The notes under the pieces were generated by a model. The model ran no database searches. It was not told the origin of the DNA and was given only the letters and a program-made list of their open reading frames with translations. A DNA stretch of 64,000 bases, from the NCBI GenBank assembly GCA_963738025.1, contig CAVTWA010000031.1, forward strand, positions 248,001 to 312,000. The letters run 5' to 3'. Position numbers and translations under genes: made by a program. Shown piece by piece: positions 34,349 through 44,948 of this stretch (position 1 is its first letter; the number at the start of each line of letters is the position of its first letter). Source of the stretch: 20CM-2-55-15 sp963738025. Its GTDB lineage: Bacteria; Acidobacteriota; Terriglobia; 20CM-2-55-15.

Positions 34349-36100
34349 ATGTTGACGATTGACAACTTGCGCGAGCGGTATTTGACAGGTGAAGCAACCC
34401 CTGCGCAGGTCGTAAAGGATATCTACACGCGCATACGGGAATCCGGCGAACGGCCAATATGGATTTCTCTCGCAAACGAAGCGGAGGCTGTCGAAAGGGC
34501 GGCCAGCGTGAACGTAAGCCTTCCGCTTGGAGGTGTTCCATTCGCCGTTAAGGACAATTTCGATGTCGCCGGCATGGCGACTACAGCAGGTTGCCCGTCG
34601 TTCGCGTACCAACCCGAAAGAACTGCCACTGTTGTACAACGGTTACTCGACGCGGGAGCCATCCTCATCGGAAAAACCAACATGGATCAGTTTGCGACAG
34701 GACTCGTCGGAGTGCGGTCGCCATACGGAGCATGCTCGAGCGTTTATGACTCCAGCTATATTTCCGGAGGTTCCAGTTCCGGATCTGCTGTTGCCGTCGC
34801 CAAGGGCTTATGCGCATTTTCGCTCGGAACCGACACTGCAGGATCGGGACGAGTTCCAGCAGCCTTCAACAATCTGATCGGGTTGAAACCGACGCGGGGA
34901 CTGTTGAGTGCGCATGGCGTGGTGCCCGCCTGCCGCTCGCTCGACTGCGTTTCGATCTTCTCGCAAACCGCGCGGGACGCACACACGGTATGGCGGGCAG
35001 GCCAGGGTTTCGACGAACAGGATCCTTATTCCCGCGTGTTCACACCGGGAGACGGCGCCGCGCCCTGGCTGGATGGGCCCTTTCGCTTCGGGATTCCAGA
35101 CGAATCGCAACTGCGGTTCTTTGGCGATGGTGAATCGCCGGTTCTCTTTAGAAAGTCGATCGATAAGCTGACCGCGCTGGGAGGCCTCCCGGTACTCATC
35201 GATTTCAGTGTTTTTCAGGAGGCCGCCGACCTGCTGTATTCCGGTCCATGGGTCGCCGAAAGGTTTGCCGCTGTGGGTGAATTTCTGCAATTGCATTCCG
35301 AAGGCGTGAATGACGTCGTCAAGAACATCATTCTGGGTGGAGCGAAATACTCGGCGGCCGACGCATACCGTAGCGCATATCGGCTGGAGTCTTTGAAAAA
35401 GCGGGCTGCAGAACAGTGGGATCGTATGGACGTGCTCCTGCTTCCGACAGCGGGCACGATCTATCGTCGTGAAGCGGTGCTCGCCGATCCTATCCGGTTG
35501 AATTCGAATCTGGGCTTCTATACGAACTTCGTGAATCTGATGGATCTCGCCGCAGTTGCTGTACCGGCGGGATTCCGGGGTGACGGCCTGCCGTTCGGAA
35601 TTTCACTGATCGGACCAGGATTTTGCGATCAGGCACTGCTGGGTCTGGCCGGCCGATATCTGGGAGAACCATCCGCTGAATCCACAAGTCCGCCGGGATG
35701 TGTGCTGGTGGCCGTCGCCGGGGCGCACCTCACGGGCCAGCCCTTGAACTGGCAATTGACGGAACGGCGCGCGCGCCTGGTACGAACGTGCAGAACGGCT
35801 GCGGATTACCGCCTTTACGCATTGGATACGGCTCCGCCCAAACCGGGCCTCGTTCGGGAGTCCGGGTTTCACGGCACAGGCATTGAGGTCGAAGTCTGGG
35901 CCGTCCCGGAAGATCAATTCGGCAGTTTCGTGGCCGCGGTTCCGCAACCGCTGGCGATCGGAAGCGTCAGCCTGGCGGATGGGACGATCGTGAAGGGCTT
36001 CGTTTGCGAGCCGGCAGGATTAGCCGCGGCAAGGGAAATCACCGGATTCGAAAGCTGGAGGAGATATCTGGAACAGCGCAACGTCGGCGCGGCTTCATAA
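34349..36100 (+). CDS. atzF: Allophanate hydrolase
   Basis: A 583-residue amidase-signature hydrolase splitting allophanate into ammonia and carbon dioxide. The Ser-cisSer-Lys triad region is visible: lysine in PFAVKDNFDVAGM, the GGSSSGSAVAVAKGL loop and SLGTDTAGSGRVPAAFNNLIG. The last 130 residues form the allophanate-hydrolase C-terminal domain (ALDTAPPKPGLVRESGFHGTG, ending FESWRRYLEQ), present in AtzF and urea amidolyase but not in other amidases. It therefore degrades the product of the carboxylase/deiminase pathway and ends the operon. An AGGAGAG sequence precedes the ATG. Confidence 0.93.
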   Translation: MLTIDNLRERYLTGEATPAQVVKDIYTRIRESGERPIWISLANEAEAVERAASVNVSLPLGGVPFAVKDNFDVAGMATTAGCPSFAYQPERTATVVQRLLDAGAILIGKTNMDQFATGLVGVRSPYGACSSVYDSSYISGGSSSGSAVAVAKGLCAFSLGTDTAGSGRVPAAFNNLIGLKPTRGLLSAHGVVPACRSLDCVSIFSQTARDAHTVWRAGQGFDEQDPYSRVFTPGDGAAPWLDGPFRFGIPDESQLRFFGDGESPVLFRKSIDKLTALGGLPVLIDFSVFQEAADLLYSGPWVAERFAAVGEFLQLHSEGVNDVVKNIILGGAKYSAADAYRSAYRLESLKKRAAEQWDRMDVLLLPTAGTIYRREAVLADPIRLNSNLGFYTNFVNLMDLAAVAVPAGFRGDGLPFGISLIGPGFCDQALLGLAGRYLGEPSAESTSPPGCVLVAVAGAHLTGQPLNWQLTERRARLVRTCRTAADYRLYALDTAPPKPGLVRESGFHGTGIEVEVWAVPEDQFGSFVAAVPQPLAIGSVSLADGTIVKGFVCEPAGLAAAREITGFESWRRYLEQRNVGAAS

Positions 36101-36107
36101 GCCGCGA

Positions 36108-36719
36108 CTAGCGGCCACTGTCCGTTGACGAACTCTCCGACACATTCGCGATCGACGGAGGCCGCATGCGCTCGACACTCCAGATATCCAGTTCGAATCG
36201 AACGGATGTGAGATCACGGACCGAGAACGCCGCTTTCGCGACACCGCGTTCCTGGTGCTCTGCGGTCTGCGCCACGATGTGGTAAATCTCGTGCGCTGCG
36301 ACGCGCGCGAGAGCCCGGCCCAGAATTGCAGGTTCAGCCTGCGAACCAAGCATGCCCGCCAGACGCTTGCAATCAATTCTGAAAAACGGAAGGATGTGGC
36401 CGTCCGATATCGAAGTGTCGGCCAGGCTGACGCTGCCGGTCGCAACACTGGAAAACTTATCCGGCACGCACGAACCGACGAACGATATCACCGCTACGAG
36501 ATCGAAGTTTTCTCCGGCTTTTCGCTCGTTCATGCGCTTCCACAGCACATCAATTCCCGCAGGTGCAAGTAAACGCTGCAGTTCCCCGCGCATCACTGCA
36601 CTCGATTCCGCTTCGAGGCCGCGTGGAAGTTCCGTGTACAAGGCGAGCGTACGAGTTTGCGCCTGAGCACAAACCGACAAGCAAAAAACAAGCAACAGAG
36701 CTCTCAATGTCCACAACAT
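36108..36719 (-). CDS. Exported HExxH-motif protein (putative metalloprotease)
   Basis: A 203-residue protein with a signal peptide (1-20, ending CAQA). The segment ARVAAHEIYHIVAQTAEH (about residues 138-155) contains HEIYH, the zinc-metalloprotease HExxH pattern, with further conserved RGVAKAAFSVRDL after it. I recall small secreted proteins with this motif as common in Acidobacteria but with no known substrate. The catalytic call is inferred from the motif only. It is convergent with the nitrogen operon, 8 bp from the allophanate hydrolase stop. Confidence 0.7.
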   Translation of the reverse strand: MLWTLRALLLVFCLSVCAQAQTRTLALYTELPRGLEAESSAVMRGELQRLLAPAGIDVLWKRMNERKAGENFDLVAVISFVGSCVPDKFSSVATGSVSLADTSISDGHILPFFRIDCKRLAGMLGSQAEPAILGRALARVAAHEIYHIVAQTAEHQERGVAKAAFSVRDLTSVRFELDIWSVERMRPPSIANVSESSSTDSGR

Positions 36720-36843
36720 GGTGACACTGAGAAGAAATTATATATCCGAGGAAGGAAGGAAAAGCGATACCTATCGTCTTTGAACGCCAGTCAATCGCAA
36801 ACGCCACAATTTTGTCGGAAACCGGATGGAGAATATTTCAACT

Positions 36844-37197
36844 TCAGAGGGTGTACGGAGAACGGTATCGCTCCGGCGGAAAATCGTCGTTCCGCGTTGC
36901 AAATTTCAACTTGTGATGTTTTCGGCTGCGGCCGGAGACGCATCCGGCATCTTCCAGCGATTCTGCCGCCGCAATGTTGCGGCGAGATCTGCAACAGGCC
37001 GATCAATGATAACGGAAGGCGATCCAGTAAACGCCGGGCGAGTTGCCGCTCTTTGCTCTCAAAACCGGTAAGGACTTCAGCCCGCGTGATAACGGATCGC
37101 AAGCTTTCCCTGCATCTTTAATAAATAGTCTGTTGCCGCTCTGATTCCATTGAAGTGGTCGATCATGATGACGGAATCGATCAGGACAGCGGGGCCT
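36844..37197 (-). pseudogene. vapC: Decayed PIN-domain toxin (VapC-like)
   Basis: Reading the three minus-strand frames in turn reconstructs a PIN-domain protein: VLIDSVIMIDHFNGIRAATDYLL (about 37190-37110), then SVITRAEVLTGFESKERQLA (about 37095-37040), then IIDRPVADLAATLRRQNRWKMPDA (about 37005-36930), then HKLKFATRNDDF (about 36920-36880) with a stop at 36844. These are the expected Asp, Glu, Asp and TRNxDF elements of VapC ribonucleases. At least three single-base frame changes, each like a loss of one base, separate the pieces. No VapB antitoxin is visible. Confidence 0.7.
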
Positions 37198-37531
37198 ATT
37201 CTGCCATTCTTTCCGCACCGGTGCTGCACCTTCCAAGTGATATCAGTTCAAGCCGGTGATATCACCAGGCAATTCGAGATCCCATGGAAGCGTATTGCTC
37301 TCTACGCCGCCGACGATGACTGCCGCAAGCAAGTCATTGATTGCAAGCCGAGCGATGAGGCCTGTCAGGGACTTGAATTCCGGACAGACCATCCTAGGCG
37401 TCATAGGACACGCCTAGCAATTTGCCGATTCCAACCAAAAATGACTTCCCCTGGCGTGCCTCTATGAGAAATTCAGGTCGGAGTTGCGCCCGGTCGATAG
37501 ACCGGACGTGTTTGCTTTTGGGAGGAGAACC

Positions 37532-38911
37532 GTGCGGATGGACTTGACATCTTTTCGACCGTGGGCAGCGGTAGTCGGAATTATCGCTGCATGTTTAGCA
37601 GTGACACCTGTCCGGGCGCAGAATTTCAGCGGGGATGCGCGCAATATCGGACTGCAGGCAGCCGCTGGACAAACGAATTTTGCGTCGGAACTCGCGAGCG
37701 ATGCGCGTCCTTACAGATCGATCGTGTTGCCTCTTGGCCTGTTTCAGGTATTCAAGAACACCGATATTTTCGATCCGGGCAAAGATACCTTCGACCCGGT
37801 TCGCGTCATGGAGCTGGCAGCAAATCCGCTGCACTACACTTTTAACCGCAACGAGGGGGACTCCGGCGAACAGCTGGTTCGCGATCTGGTCAACGGACAG
37901 GTCAGCCGTGATCTCAACAACTATCGCGGGTTCATCCCGGCCGGGAATATCGATGCGCTCGGGCTGATCAATCCGAGTTTCGGGAAGATCTTCAAGGTAC
38001 ACAAAGCGGACGACGGTTCATTTCAGGGCTTCTATGTGGGGGTTGGGCCCTATGTCGCCCTCGGGACGACTTTTAATGCCGATCCCACGCTGGTCGGGCT
38101 GCTGGCGAGTTCAACCAATCAATACCTACCCAACTCGACCTTGACGCTTCGCGATAACACAGGCATGCAGGCGGCCGGCGCGGCCACAGTGGGATATCGA
38201 GCACACTTCAGCATGCCCGGTTCATCGGGCCGCTCCAAGCGCGACGGCGTTTACGTTGCCGTTAACTACAATTACCTGCGCGGCTTTCACTACGAAGGTG
38301 TCAATCTCGGGGTTACCTTTAATACAGATTCGACAGGTCTGATTACACTTCAACCCACGACGGTTCCTATTGTCGTCGACCGCATGACATCGTCGCATGG
38401 CCAGGGGGATGCCGTGGATGTCGGAACTCACGTCATCATGGGCCGCTGGAATTTCAGGGCTTCTGGCAATGGAATCGCAAACCACATCGATTGGAGTGGA
38501 CTCCGCGCCGAAAACTACGCACTCAGCAGCCTGCTGCAGAGTCTGAGTTTCGTGAAATCCAGCGAGCCGGCCCCTGCCGGAGACCTTCGCGTCAAGCTGC
38601 CGGTTCGCTACGCAGGCGGCGCCGGTTACGACGCCAACCGCTGGTCCGTCGATTCGGAAGTTGGACGCGGCCTTCAAGGCACCGAGTTTCACGGGGGAGC
38701 CGAATATCGTCTGCTCGGCCGCCTGGCGTTTCGAGGCGGAGCTCGCTACTCCCGCCAGCAGTGGAACCCCGGCGGAGGCATCGGCCTCAACATTACCAAG
38801 GGCTTCGGAGTTGACGTTGCGGCATACGGCACATCGACGAATATCGAAGACCTGCGTAAAGTTGCGCTCGCTTTGTCTCTCCGATTCGATCGCCGCACAG
38901 AGACAAACTGA
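37532..38911 (+). CDS. Exported beta-barrel-like outer membrane protein of unknown function
   Basis: About 459 residues. GGGAGGAG precedes two possible starts, GTG at 37532 and ATG at 37538. A signal peptide ends near VTPVRAQ. The body has alternating aromatic/hydrophobic strands ending VALALSLRFDRR, with many Gly/Tyr/Asn turns (YVGVGPYVALG, VAVNYNYLRGFHYEG, GGAEYRLLGRLAFRGG). This resembles PorV/TraF-like or FadL-like barrels. Function is unknown. It is monocistronic, with a repeat element after the stop codon. Confidence 0.68.
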   Translation: MRMDLTSFRPWAAVVGIIAACLAVTPVRAQNFSGDARNIGLQAAAGQTNFASELASDARPYRSIVLPLGLFQVFKNTDIFDPGKDTFDPVRVMELAANPLHYTFNRNEGDSGEQLVRDLVNGQVSRDLNNYRGFIPAGNIDALGLINPSFGKIFKVHKADDGSFQGFYVGVGPYVALGTTFNADPTLVGLLASSTNQYLPNSTLTLRDNTGMQAAGAATVGYRAHFSMPGSSGRSKRDGVYVAVNYNYLRGFHYEGVNLGVTFNTDSTGLITLQPTTVPIVVDRMTSSHGQGDAVDVGTHVIMGRWNFRASGNGIANHIDWSGLRAENYALSSLLQSLSFVKSSEPAPAGDLRVKLPVRYAGGAGYDANRWSVDSEVGRGLQGTEFHGGAEYRLLGRLAFRGGARYSRQQWNPGGGIGLNITKGFGVDVAAYGTSTNIEDLRKVALALSLRFDRRTETN

Positions 38912-38969
38912 CGCGTACGAACGAATCGTCCCTCCGCTTCTTTGTGCCGATGTAATTACGAGTGGCGCA

Positions 38970-39101
38970 CTGTAGGCGCGGTCTATGACCGCGCGTTTTT
39001 GTTGATTTAACGCGGAACGCGCGGTCATAGACCAGAGCTGTCCAAAATAGAGATGCATACAGCGTAAGGGTGATTCGTAGTCCCCGCCTAACTTAGCAGG
39101 G
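38970..39101. repeat. Composite repeat element downstream of the barrel gene
   Basis: TGTAGGCGCGGTCTATGACC begins at 38971 and its 16-base complement CGCGCGGTCATAGACC lies near 39018-39033, forming a hairpin. GAGCTGTCCAAAAT follows, then a degenerate copy of the GC-rich palindrome at 39082-39101. The right boundary is uncertain; the remaining bases up to 39223 contain no gene. Confidence 0.65.
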
Positions 39102-39223
39102 ATGTCAACAGCTTGACAGCCTAACCAGGATTCATCGCATCCACGCATTCAAACCTGTACGAAGTCCTACTTTGGGGTCCCCGTTATTCTGTCCTGGAAC
39201 GTCGACCGCATGACGGCAGGCCA

Positions 39224-42200
39224 CTAGAACGAGAAGCGCAAGGCCATCTGCAGGACGCGCGGAGCGCTGCCGGTTGCCGTGCTGGTCGTCTCGCCAAACG
39301 TCGACGAACCGAATGCTGCGAAACCGCCCTCTGTGGTCGTACCCGCCAACTGCGAAATACTAAGTGTCGGATCCTTAAATGTCACGGTATTGGTCACGTT
39401 GTAAGCCTCGACGCGGAAACTGAGCTGCTGTCCTTCGCGAACCTTGAACGTCTTGCTCAGCGACAGATCATCATTCCAGTTGTGGAATCCACGCAACATG
39501 CCGCGATATCCAACCTGGCCGGCGTAGCCGGGCACGAAGTCCGCGCCAACGTTGGTGTTGGCAAACATGCTTGGAATGTGGAGCTGGTCGAACTGCAGTT
39601 TGCTCCCGGAGCGTCGGTGATTCCAGGAGCAAGAAGGCAACGCGACGAGACAAGGTAGTTGGTGTTGAACTGGTTGCTGGCCGAGCAGTCGATTGGATTG
39701 CCGGTATGGAAGGTGAACAGGGTGCTGACCTGCCATCCGCCGATAATTCCCTCCACCAGCTTCGGAGCGTTGGTGAAAAGCGCTTTGCCGTTGCCGACAG
39801 GAAGCGCGATCACAGCGTTGGCATTGACCGTGTGACGCGCGTCGTAAGTGGCGGGCCCCATGCCGCAAGCGGTACAGAACGCGTTGGGGACGTTTGTGCC
39901 GCCCGCTGGACTCTGAACCGGAACCATTATCGATGGCGTGAGACCAGGTGTAATTGAAGTCGTAACCCCAACCATTCGCAACCGTCCGGCGTAGCGAAAC
40001 GGTCATTGCATGGAAAGCGGACTTGCCGGCGTTCGTGTATGCATGCACGCCGGAAGCCTGTAATGGAAAGAAGGTATTGCAACCCGTTAGACAAGACAGC
40101 TGCCATTGGCCTGGCGGACGCGGTCCGAATCGTTGATCGTATCCGTCCAGCTTCCCGCATATTTGGAGTAAGCGTCGTAAAACAGATTGGCCGACGCACT
40201 GCCGGGGATATAGAGGTTGGCCAGAGCCGGAAACATGTTCTGAGCAAAGGGTTGTAGCGGAATCAGGCTCGGGTTGGCCTTGACCTGCGCGGTCGTCACG
40301 CCGGAATAGTAAAGGTCGGCCAGCACCTGCGCCGCCTGCGTGAAGGACTGGCCCGATTTCGGATCGACAAAATTCTCGAGCGGCTGACCGTAATCCTGGT
40401 TCAGGATCGCACGGTGCGCCAGCCGTCCCGCATAGCCGATCTCGAGGCTCATATGCCTGGGCAACGGCCGGGCGTAGTTGACGTTGAGGAGATACTGGTA
40501 GGGCGCTTTCAAATCGCTTTGAACGTTCGTAAAAGCGGTGAATCCGCCCGTAATCGCCGGAGGCGTAAACGGGAATGCCCCGCCGCTGGCCGGAGACAGC
40601 GTCGTCAGGGTGCGCATCCGTTCCGTTGTAACGCGGGCTGCTCGAGTAGTCGGTGTTCACGAGCTGTTGGACTGCAGTCGCCAGGCCTGGGGAGCCGCTG
40701 CTGGAGAACTGCGCCGCCATGGCGTTCCCGTAGTTGTCGTACACCATCGCCGCACCGGTGCGGAGAACGCTGCCCTTCCCCATGATCTTTTCCAGTAAGC
40801 CGCCTTCGGGAGAGTACGCAATCGCCAGCCGCGGCGCCCAATCCTTCTTATCCAGGGGATAGTAGCCTGGTCCGTGATTGACCGGTCCACCGATCTGATA
40901 GGTGATATTCGCGTTGGGTATCGCGGAGTTCGGGATACCGGCCAATGCTCCGGCGACCCGTTGCGCAAAGAAATCGCTGATCGAGGTTTTGGGGACAACC
41001 TGTACTCCGTCCGCTGCGAATGGAACCCCATAAATCGAATAACGCAGCCCGGCAATGACAGTCAGGTTCGGCTTCACTTTCCACACGTCCTGAAAATACT
41101 CCTCCGGAGAACGCGCAATGAAAGTTCGGCTGATGGGCGTTCCGAACGGTATCGGCTGGCCATTGATACCGTAGTTATACGTCGCCCTGCCGCTGTTCAA
41201 CATGCCAAAGACGGCGCCGAACGCATTGATGACATTGCTATTCGAAGAGAGCGCCGCACCCGGGAATCGTCTTCTGGATATAGGCGGTAACAGCGTTGGT
41301 AATGTCATTGCCGAGCCCCAGAAGCACAGATGAACCGAAGCTATAGCTGGGCTCATTACCGTAAGTCGTTGGTGATGTTCTTCGCTTGAATGTAATTGAA
41401 GCCAGCCTGAAAGGTGTGCTTTCCCCTGGTCCACGTCACGTCATCGGTGATGTTGGGCGTCGGCGCAATGCGCGAATTTGCCCGGGTTGTCGGCAGCAGT
41501 GAGGTAAATCCGAAAGTCGGCACGACGTTCAGAGTGCCGGTCGTCGTCGTACCCTGACGCGTGAAACCATAGTTGAACGAATTCACCAGGCTGGGAGTGA
41601 TCACATAAGTGTAATGCGCGGAAATCCCCCGCGAGTTATCGAGAGTCTGCTGCGAGGGCGATTGGTTCGGGAACAACGCGAGGCCGGCAGTCGGTACGCT
41701 GGAATTACCGACTAACGTGCCCCGTAAGGAGACGGTGTGCCTGCTCGCACTGTCGATGACGTAATCGAGCCTGGCAACTTGTACGTGGTTGTTCAAAGGC
41801 TGAGGAGCATTGAACAGCAGTTGGTTGAAGTTCAAGCCTTTATCAGTTGCGCCTAAAGGATTATTGCCCGAAGGGTAGTTTTGCATCAGGTCGGCGATGA
41901 ACGGGTTTTCCCCGATACCGAGCGGATCTAACGCCTTTACATCAGCGGGCGACAATGAAACGGTCTGTCCACTCTTCAGAAGCACCTTCACAAAACCCTG
42001 CCGCAACGAATCGCTGGGGACCGTGGCCTTCGCGGCGGACTGACTGCGGTCCTTGCGGCCTTCCCAGTTATAGAAGAAGAACAGCCTGTTCTTCTTGATC
42101 GGGCCACCGAGTGACGCGCCGTATTGATTCCTGATCAACGCGGGACGCGCCACACCGGCGCGATTGCTGAACCAATCATTGGCCTCGAAGTCGGTGTTGC

Positions 42201-42930
42201 GGTTGTATTCATAAAGCGATCCATGAAATGTGTTGGTGCCGCTCTTGGTGACGATGGAAACCTGCCCGCCTGCCATATGGCCCTGATCGGCGCCCTGACC
42301 GGCGATCGTCGTACGGAACTCCTGAACTGAATCGAGTGGGATCTGGAGTACCGAATTGAATCCGTCCGAACCCCGGTTGTCGTTGACGTTGGCGCCGTCG
42401 AGAACGACATTGTTTTGATCGGGCCTGGCGCCAAGCACCTGACCTGATGAGGCGACTCCAGGCTCGAGGCTCAGCAGCGCCACGACGTTACGAGTCTGAA
42501 GAGGAAGCTCGATAATTTGCTTTTGCGTAAAGGGGTTTCCCACGGTCGCGTCCTGTGTGTTGATCGTGGTCGTCTCCGCCATGACGTTGACGACATCGGT
42601 GGTCTGGCCGACCTCGAGCTGCAAATTCAGAGTCACCGGCTGGCCCACCTGCAGTAGGACGTTTGAAACCTTGGTCGCGAATCCGGGCAGTTGTGCCTCG
42701 ACTTTGTACGGCCCCGGCACCACCTGGAGGAATTTGTAAGCGCCCAATTCATCCGTCACCTCCTGGCGCGTCACAGATGTCTCGGTATTTGTAATCGTAA
42801 CGACCGCCCCAGGCACGATGGCACTGGTCGAATCGGTAATGAGTCCCTGAAGTGAGCTGGTTTGTGCCGCCAAGGGCAAAACGCCGAAGATCGAAATGAT
42901 GGTAAGTAGAGCGGCGATATGTCGCAACAC
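39224..42930 (-). pseudogene. Decayed TonB-dependent receptor with carboxypeptidase-regulatory-like domain
   Basis: The first 524 codons (42930-41356) are intact: signal peptide, a carboxypeptidase-regulatory-like domain (SLQGLITDSTSAIVPGAVVT), plug (QIIELPLQTRNVVALLSLEPG, LDGANVND) and the first barrel strands. The frame then breaks repeatedly, near 41360, 41270, 40620, 40090 and 39970 and again before 39560. The barrel sequence continues in other frames to a normal end, VLQMALRFSF. An intact relative of the same architecture is at 59561-63319. The many breaks of both signs suggest real decay. The original would have been an outer-membrane importer of a large or scarce substrate. Confidence 0.8.
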
Positions 42931-43154
42931 GCAATCCTCCTTGAGATGTCTGGGTTTATTAAAGCGAGACTAGTCAGACTTGTGACAGGCCAGACGAGGT
43001 GGCCAATGCTCTTCAAACCGGGAGAGAGAAATTTGCGTGGGACGACGGAGCCGACGCTAGCAACAAGGTGAATGATAACTACAGAGTCAGTGCCGATTTT
43101 TATTTATTACTCAGAGGGTGTCAACCTTTTTCCAGAAAGTCGCATCGTGGCCGC

Positions 43155-44948
43155 CTATCTTCGCGGGACGAGAGTTACGTCTCGCAAAACAATCTTGTCG
43201 GGTTTCCCGTTCAATTTGCTGAGAGCATCATTCAATTCCAGCAGATCACCGCGAGATAGCTCGAGGACATGCTCATCCGGCTGGTACGTGGTCCCGCGCG
43301 GGTAGTCGACGAAGGGCATCCGCGCCTGCTCGATATGGGTGCCGAGGATGTGCGAGACCGGCCGATCGCGGACGAAATCGACCAGGCGCTGGTTGCTTGC
43401 AACAAAAGCGGAGAAGTTCGAGACGTAAAGCCGCCCGGGGTAAAAGCTATCGCCTGTCAGCAGGAGGCCTGTTGCCCGGTCATACAGAGCAACAGAAGCA
43501 TCGTGATGCCCAGGTATGGGGATCACGTCCAGAATGCGCCCGCCAAGGTCCACGCTGCCGATGTCATTCGGCCAATGTTCAATTCCGAAAGCTTTTTGGA
43601 TTTCCGGCACTGTCGCGGCAACAAACTCAATATTCGGTTTGTCTTTGAATTGAGCGTCTCCTGCCGTGTGGTCTCCATGCCCGTGCGAGTGCATGACAAT
43701 CAGGGGCACGGATTCCTTCTTGTTGCGCTTCGCCCATCCTGCAATGACTTCAATTACCGCCGAACTGGTATCCACCTGCTGCCCTGCACCCGTGTCTTCA
43801 AGCAGGGCGCGGTCGGAGCCGAAGATCAAGTACAGGAAAGGCTTCTCAAAGTTGGTACACCCCGATTCTCTCAGGATGTAAAAGTCCGGGTTATATTCCT
43901 GCACCTGCCACTTCGGTAACGTTGCGCAGTCCGGGCCGCCCGTCTGCCAGGTCTTAGGCAGACTGCCGACGGCGACACCCGCCTCGAGCTGGTTCGGATG
44001 AATGCGCCAAAGGTTACCTTGCCGCAAGTTCGACAACCAGACGGAGCCAAACCCCGCGCGAATCGAATCACCGCCTGCGCCGAGCCACTGATGAACAACC
44101 TGGTTGGTGTCAGGGTCAATCTGCGATATCGGAATTTCAAACACGGTGGCCCACAGGTAGCCCTCGCCAAATGCGATCTCGCCACCCGTTCCTGGAATGC
44201 CGACCTGAATATTCGTGACTAGCTTCTTCGTCTTCACGTCGACACGGGAAACGGTTCCGTCGCCCTGGTTCAGCGTCCAGATCGAACCTCCACCAGCCGT
44301 GAGGAAGCGAGGCTGGGGACCGACATCGATCATATCGGTGACCGTGTTGGTTTTCGGGTCGACGCGAGAGACGAGATTCTTCTCAGTACCGCTGATCCAG
44401 ATCGCGCCGTCCTCGCCAAGCACACAAGAAAACGATCCCGGCGGCACTTGAATCTGCGCCACGGCGAGGTTGGTTACCGGATCGATTCGCGAGAGAACGC
44501 CCTTCTTGTCCGTTAACATCCAAACCGCGTCGTTGCTGGCCGCAATACCACCTTCGCTGTTGGCCGGACCGTAAGGAAGAGTCGCAATCACCCGGTTCGT
44601 TTTCGTGTCGATACGCGAAAGCGTGTTGTCGCCGCAGTTCGGAACCCAGATACTACCGAAACCCCAGGCGAGTCCGGAACAAGGTCGCTTGCCCACTTCG
44701 ACTGCGGCGATGACCGTGTTCGTTTTGACATCAAGACGGTGCACCGTATTTTTCGGGCCGTTGGTTACCCACACCGCATCATCGGTGAGTACCTGCCAAT
44801 CCGGCGTTCCTTCGACGGGAAACACGGCGATCGGAGTAACTGCCGACATCTGACGTTGAACACCGGGTTCCTTGACGCCTGGGCGTGCAGGACGCGGTGC
44901 CCGCTGTGCAAAGACGAGAACGGAACACAAAAGGCACAAGAGGCACAA
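43155..44948 (-). CDS. Beta-propeller / metallo-beta-lactamase fusion protein, exported
   Basis: A 597-residue fusion. A hydrophobic leader (LCLLCLLCSVLVFAQ) is followed by a seven-bladed YVTN-type propeller (about 35-325, blades such as NTVHRLDVKTNTVIAAVEVG). A metallo-beta-lactamase domain (about 365-560) has the zinc motif HSHGHGDHTAGD, then PGHHDASVALYD and LLTGDSF with the bridging Asp, and GTHIEQ as the last His. It is a periplasmic hydrolase of unknown substrate, perhaps presented by the propeller. The start is probably TTG at 44948, inside a hairpin repeat that encodes the leader. It follows DUF1501 on the same strand. Confidence 0.82.
   Translation of the reverse strand: MCLLCLLCSVLVFAQRAPRPARPGVKEPGVQRQMSAVTPIAVFPVEGTPDWQVLTDDAVWVTNGPKNTVHRLDVKTNTVIAAVEVGKRPCSGLAWGFGSIWVPNCGDNTLSRIDTKTNRVIATLPYGPANSEGGIAASNDAVWMLTDKKGVLSRIDPVTNLAVAQIQVPPGSFSCVLGEDGAIWISGTEKNLVSRVDPKTNTVTDMIDVGPQPRFLTAGGGSIWTLNQGDGTVSRVDVKTKKLVTNIQVGIPGTGGEIAFGEGYLWATVFEIPISQIDPDTNQVVHQWLGAGGDSIRAGFGSVWLSNLRQGNLWRIHPNQLEAGVAVGSLPKTWQTGGPDCATLPKWQVQEYNPDFYILRESGCTNFEKPFLYLIFGSDRALLEDTGAGQQVDTSSAVIEVIAGWAKRNKKESVPLIVMHSHGHGDHTAGDAQFKDKPNIEFVAATVPEIQKAFGIEHWPNDIGSVDLGGRILDVIPIPGHHDASVALYDRATGLLLTGDSFYPGRLYVSNFSAFVASNQRLVDFVRDRPVSHILGTHIEQARMPFVDYPRGTTYQPDEHVLELSRGDLLELNDALSKLNGKPDKIVLRDVTLVPRR

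Noticed and set aside
37150..37467. Plus-strand 105-codon frame between the VapC remnant and the barrel gene
   Set aside because: It has no ribosome-binding site and no protein-like composition, and it overlaps the VapC remnant on the other strand.
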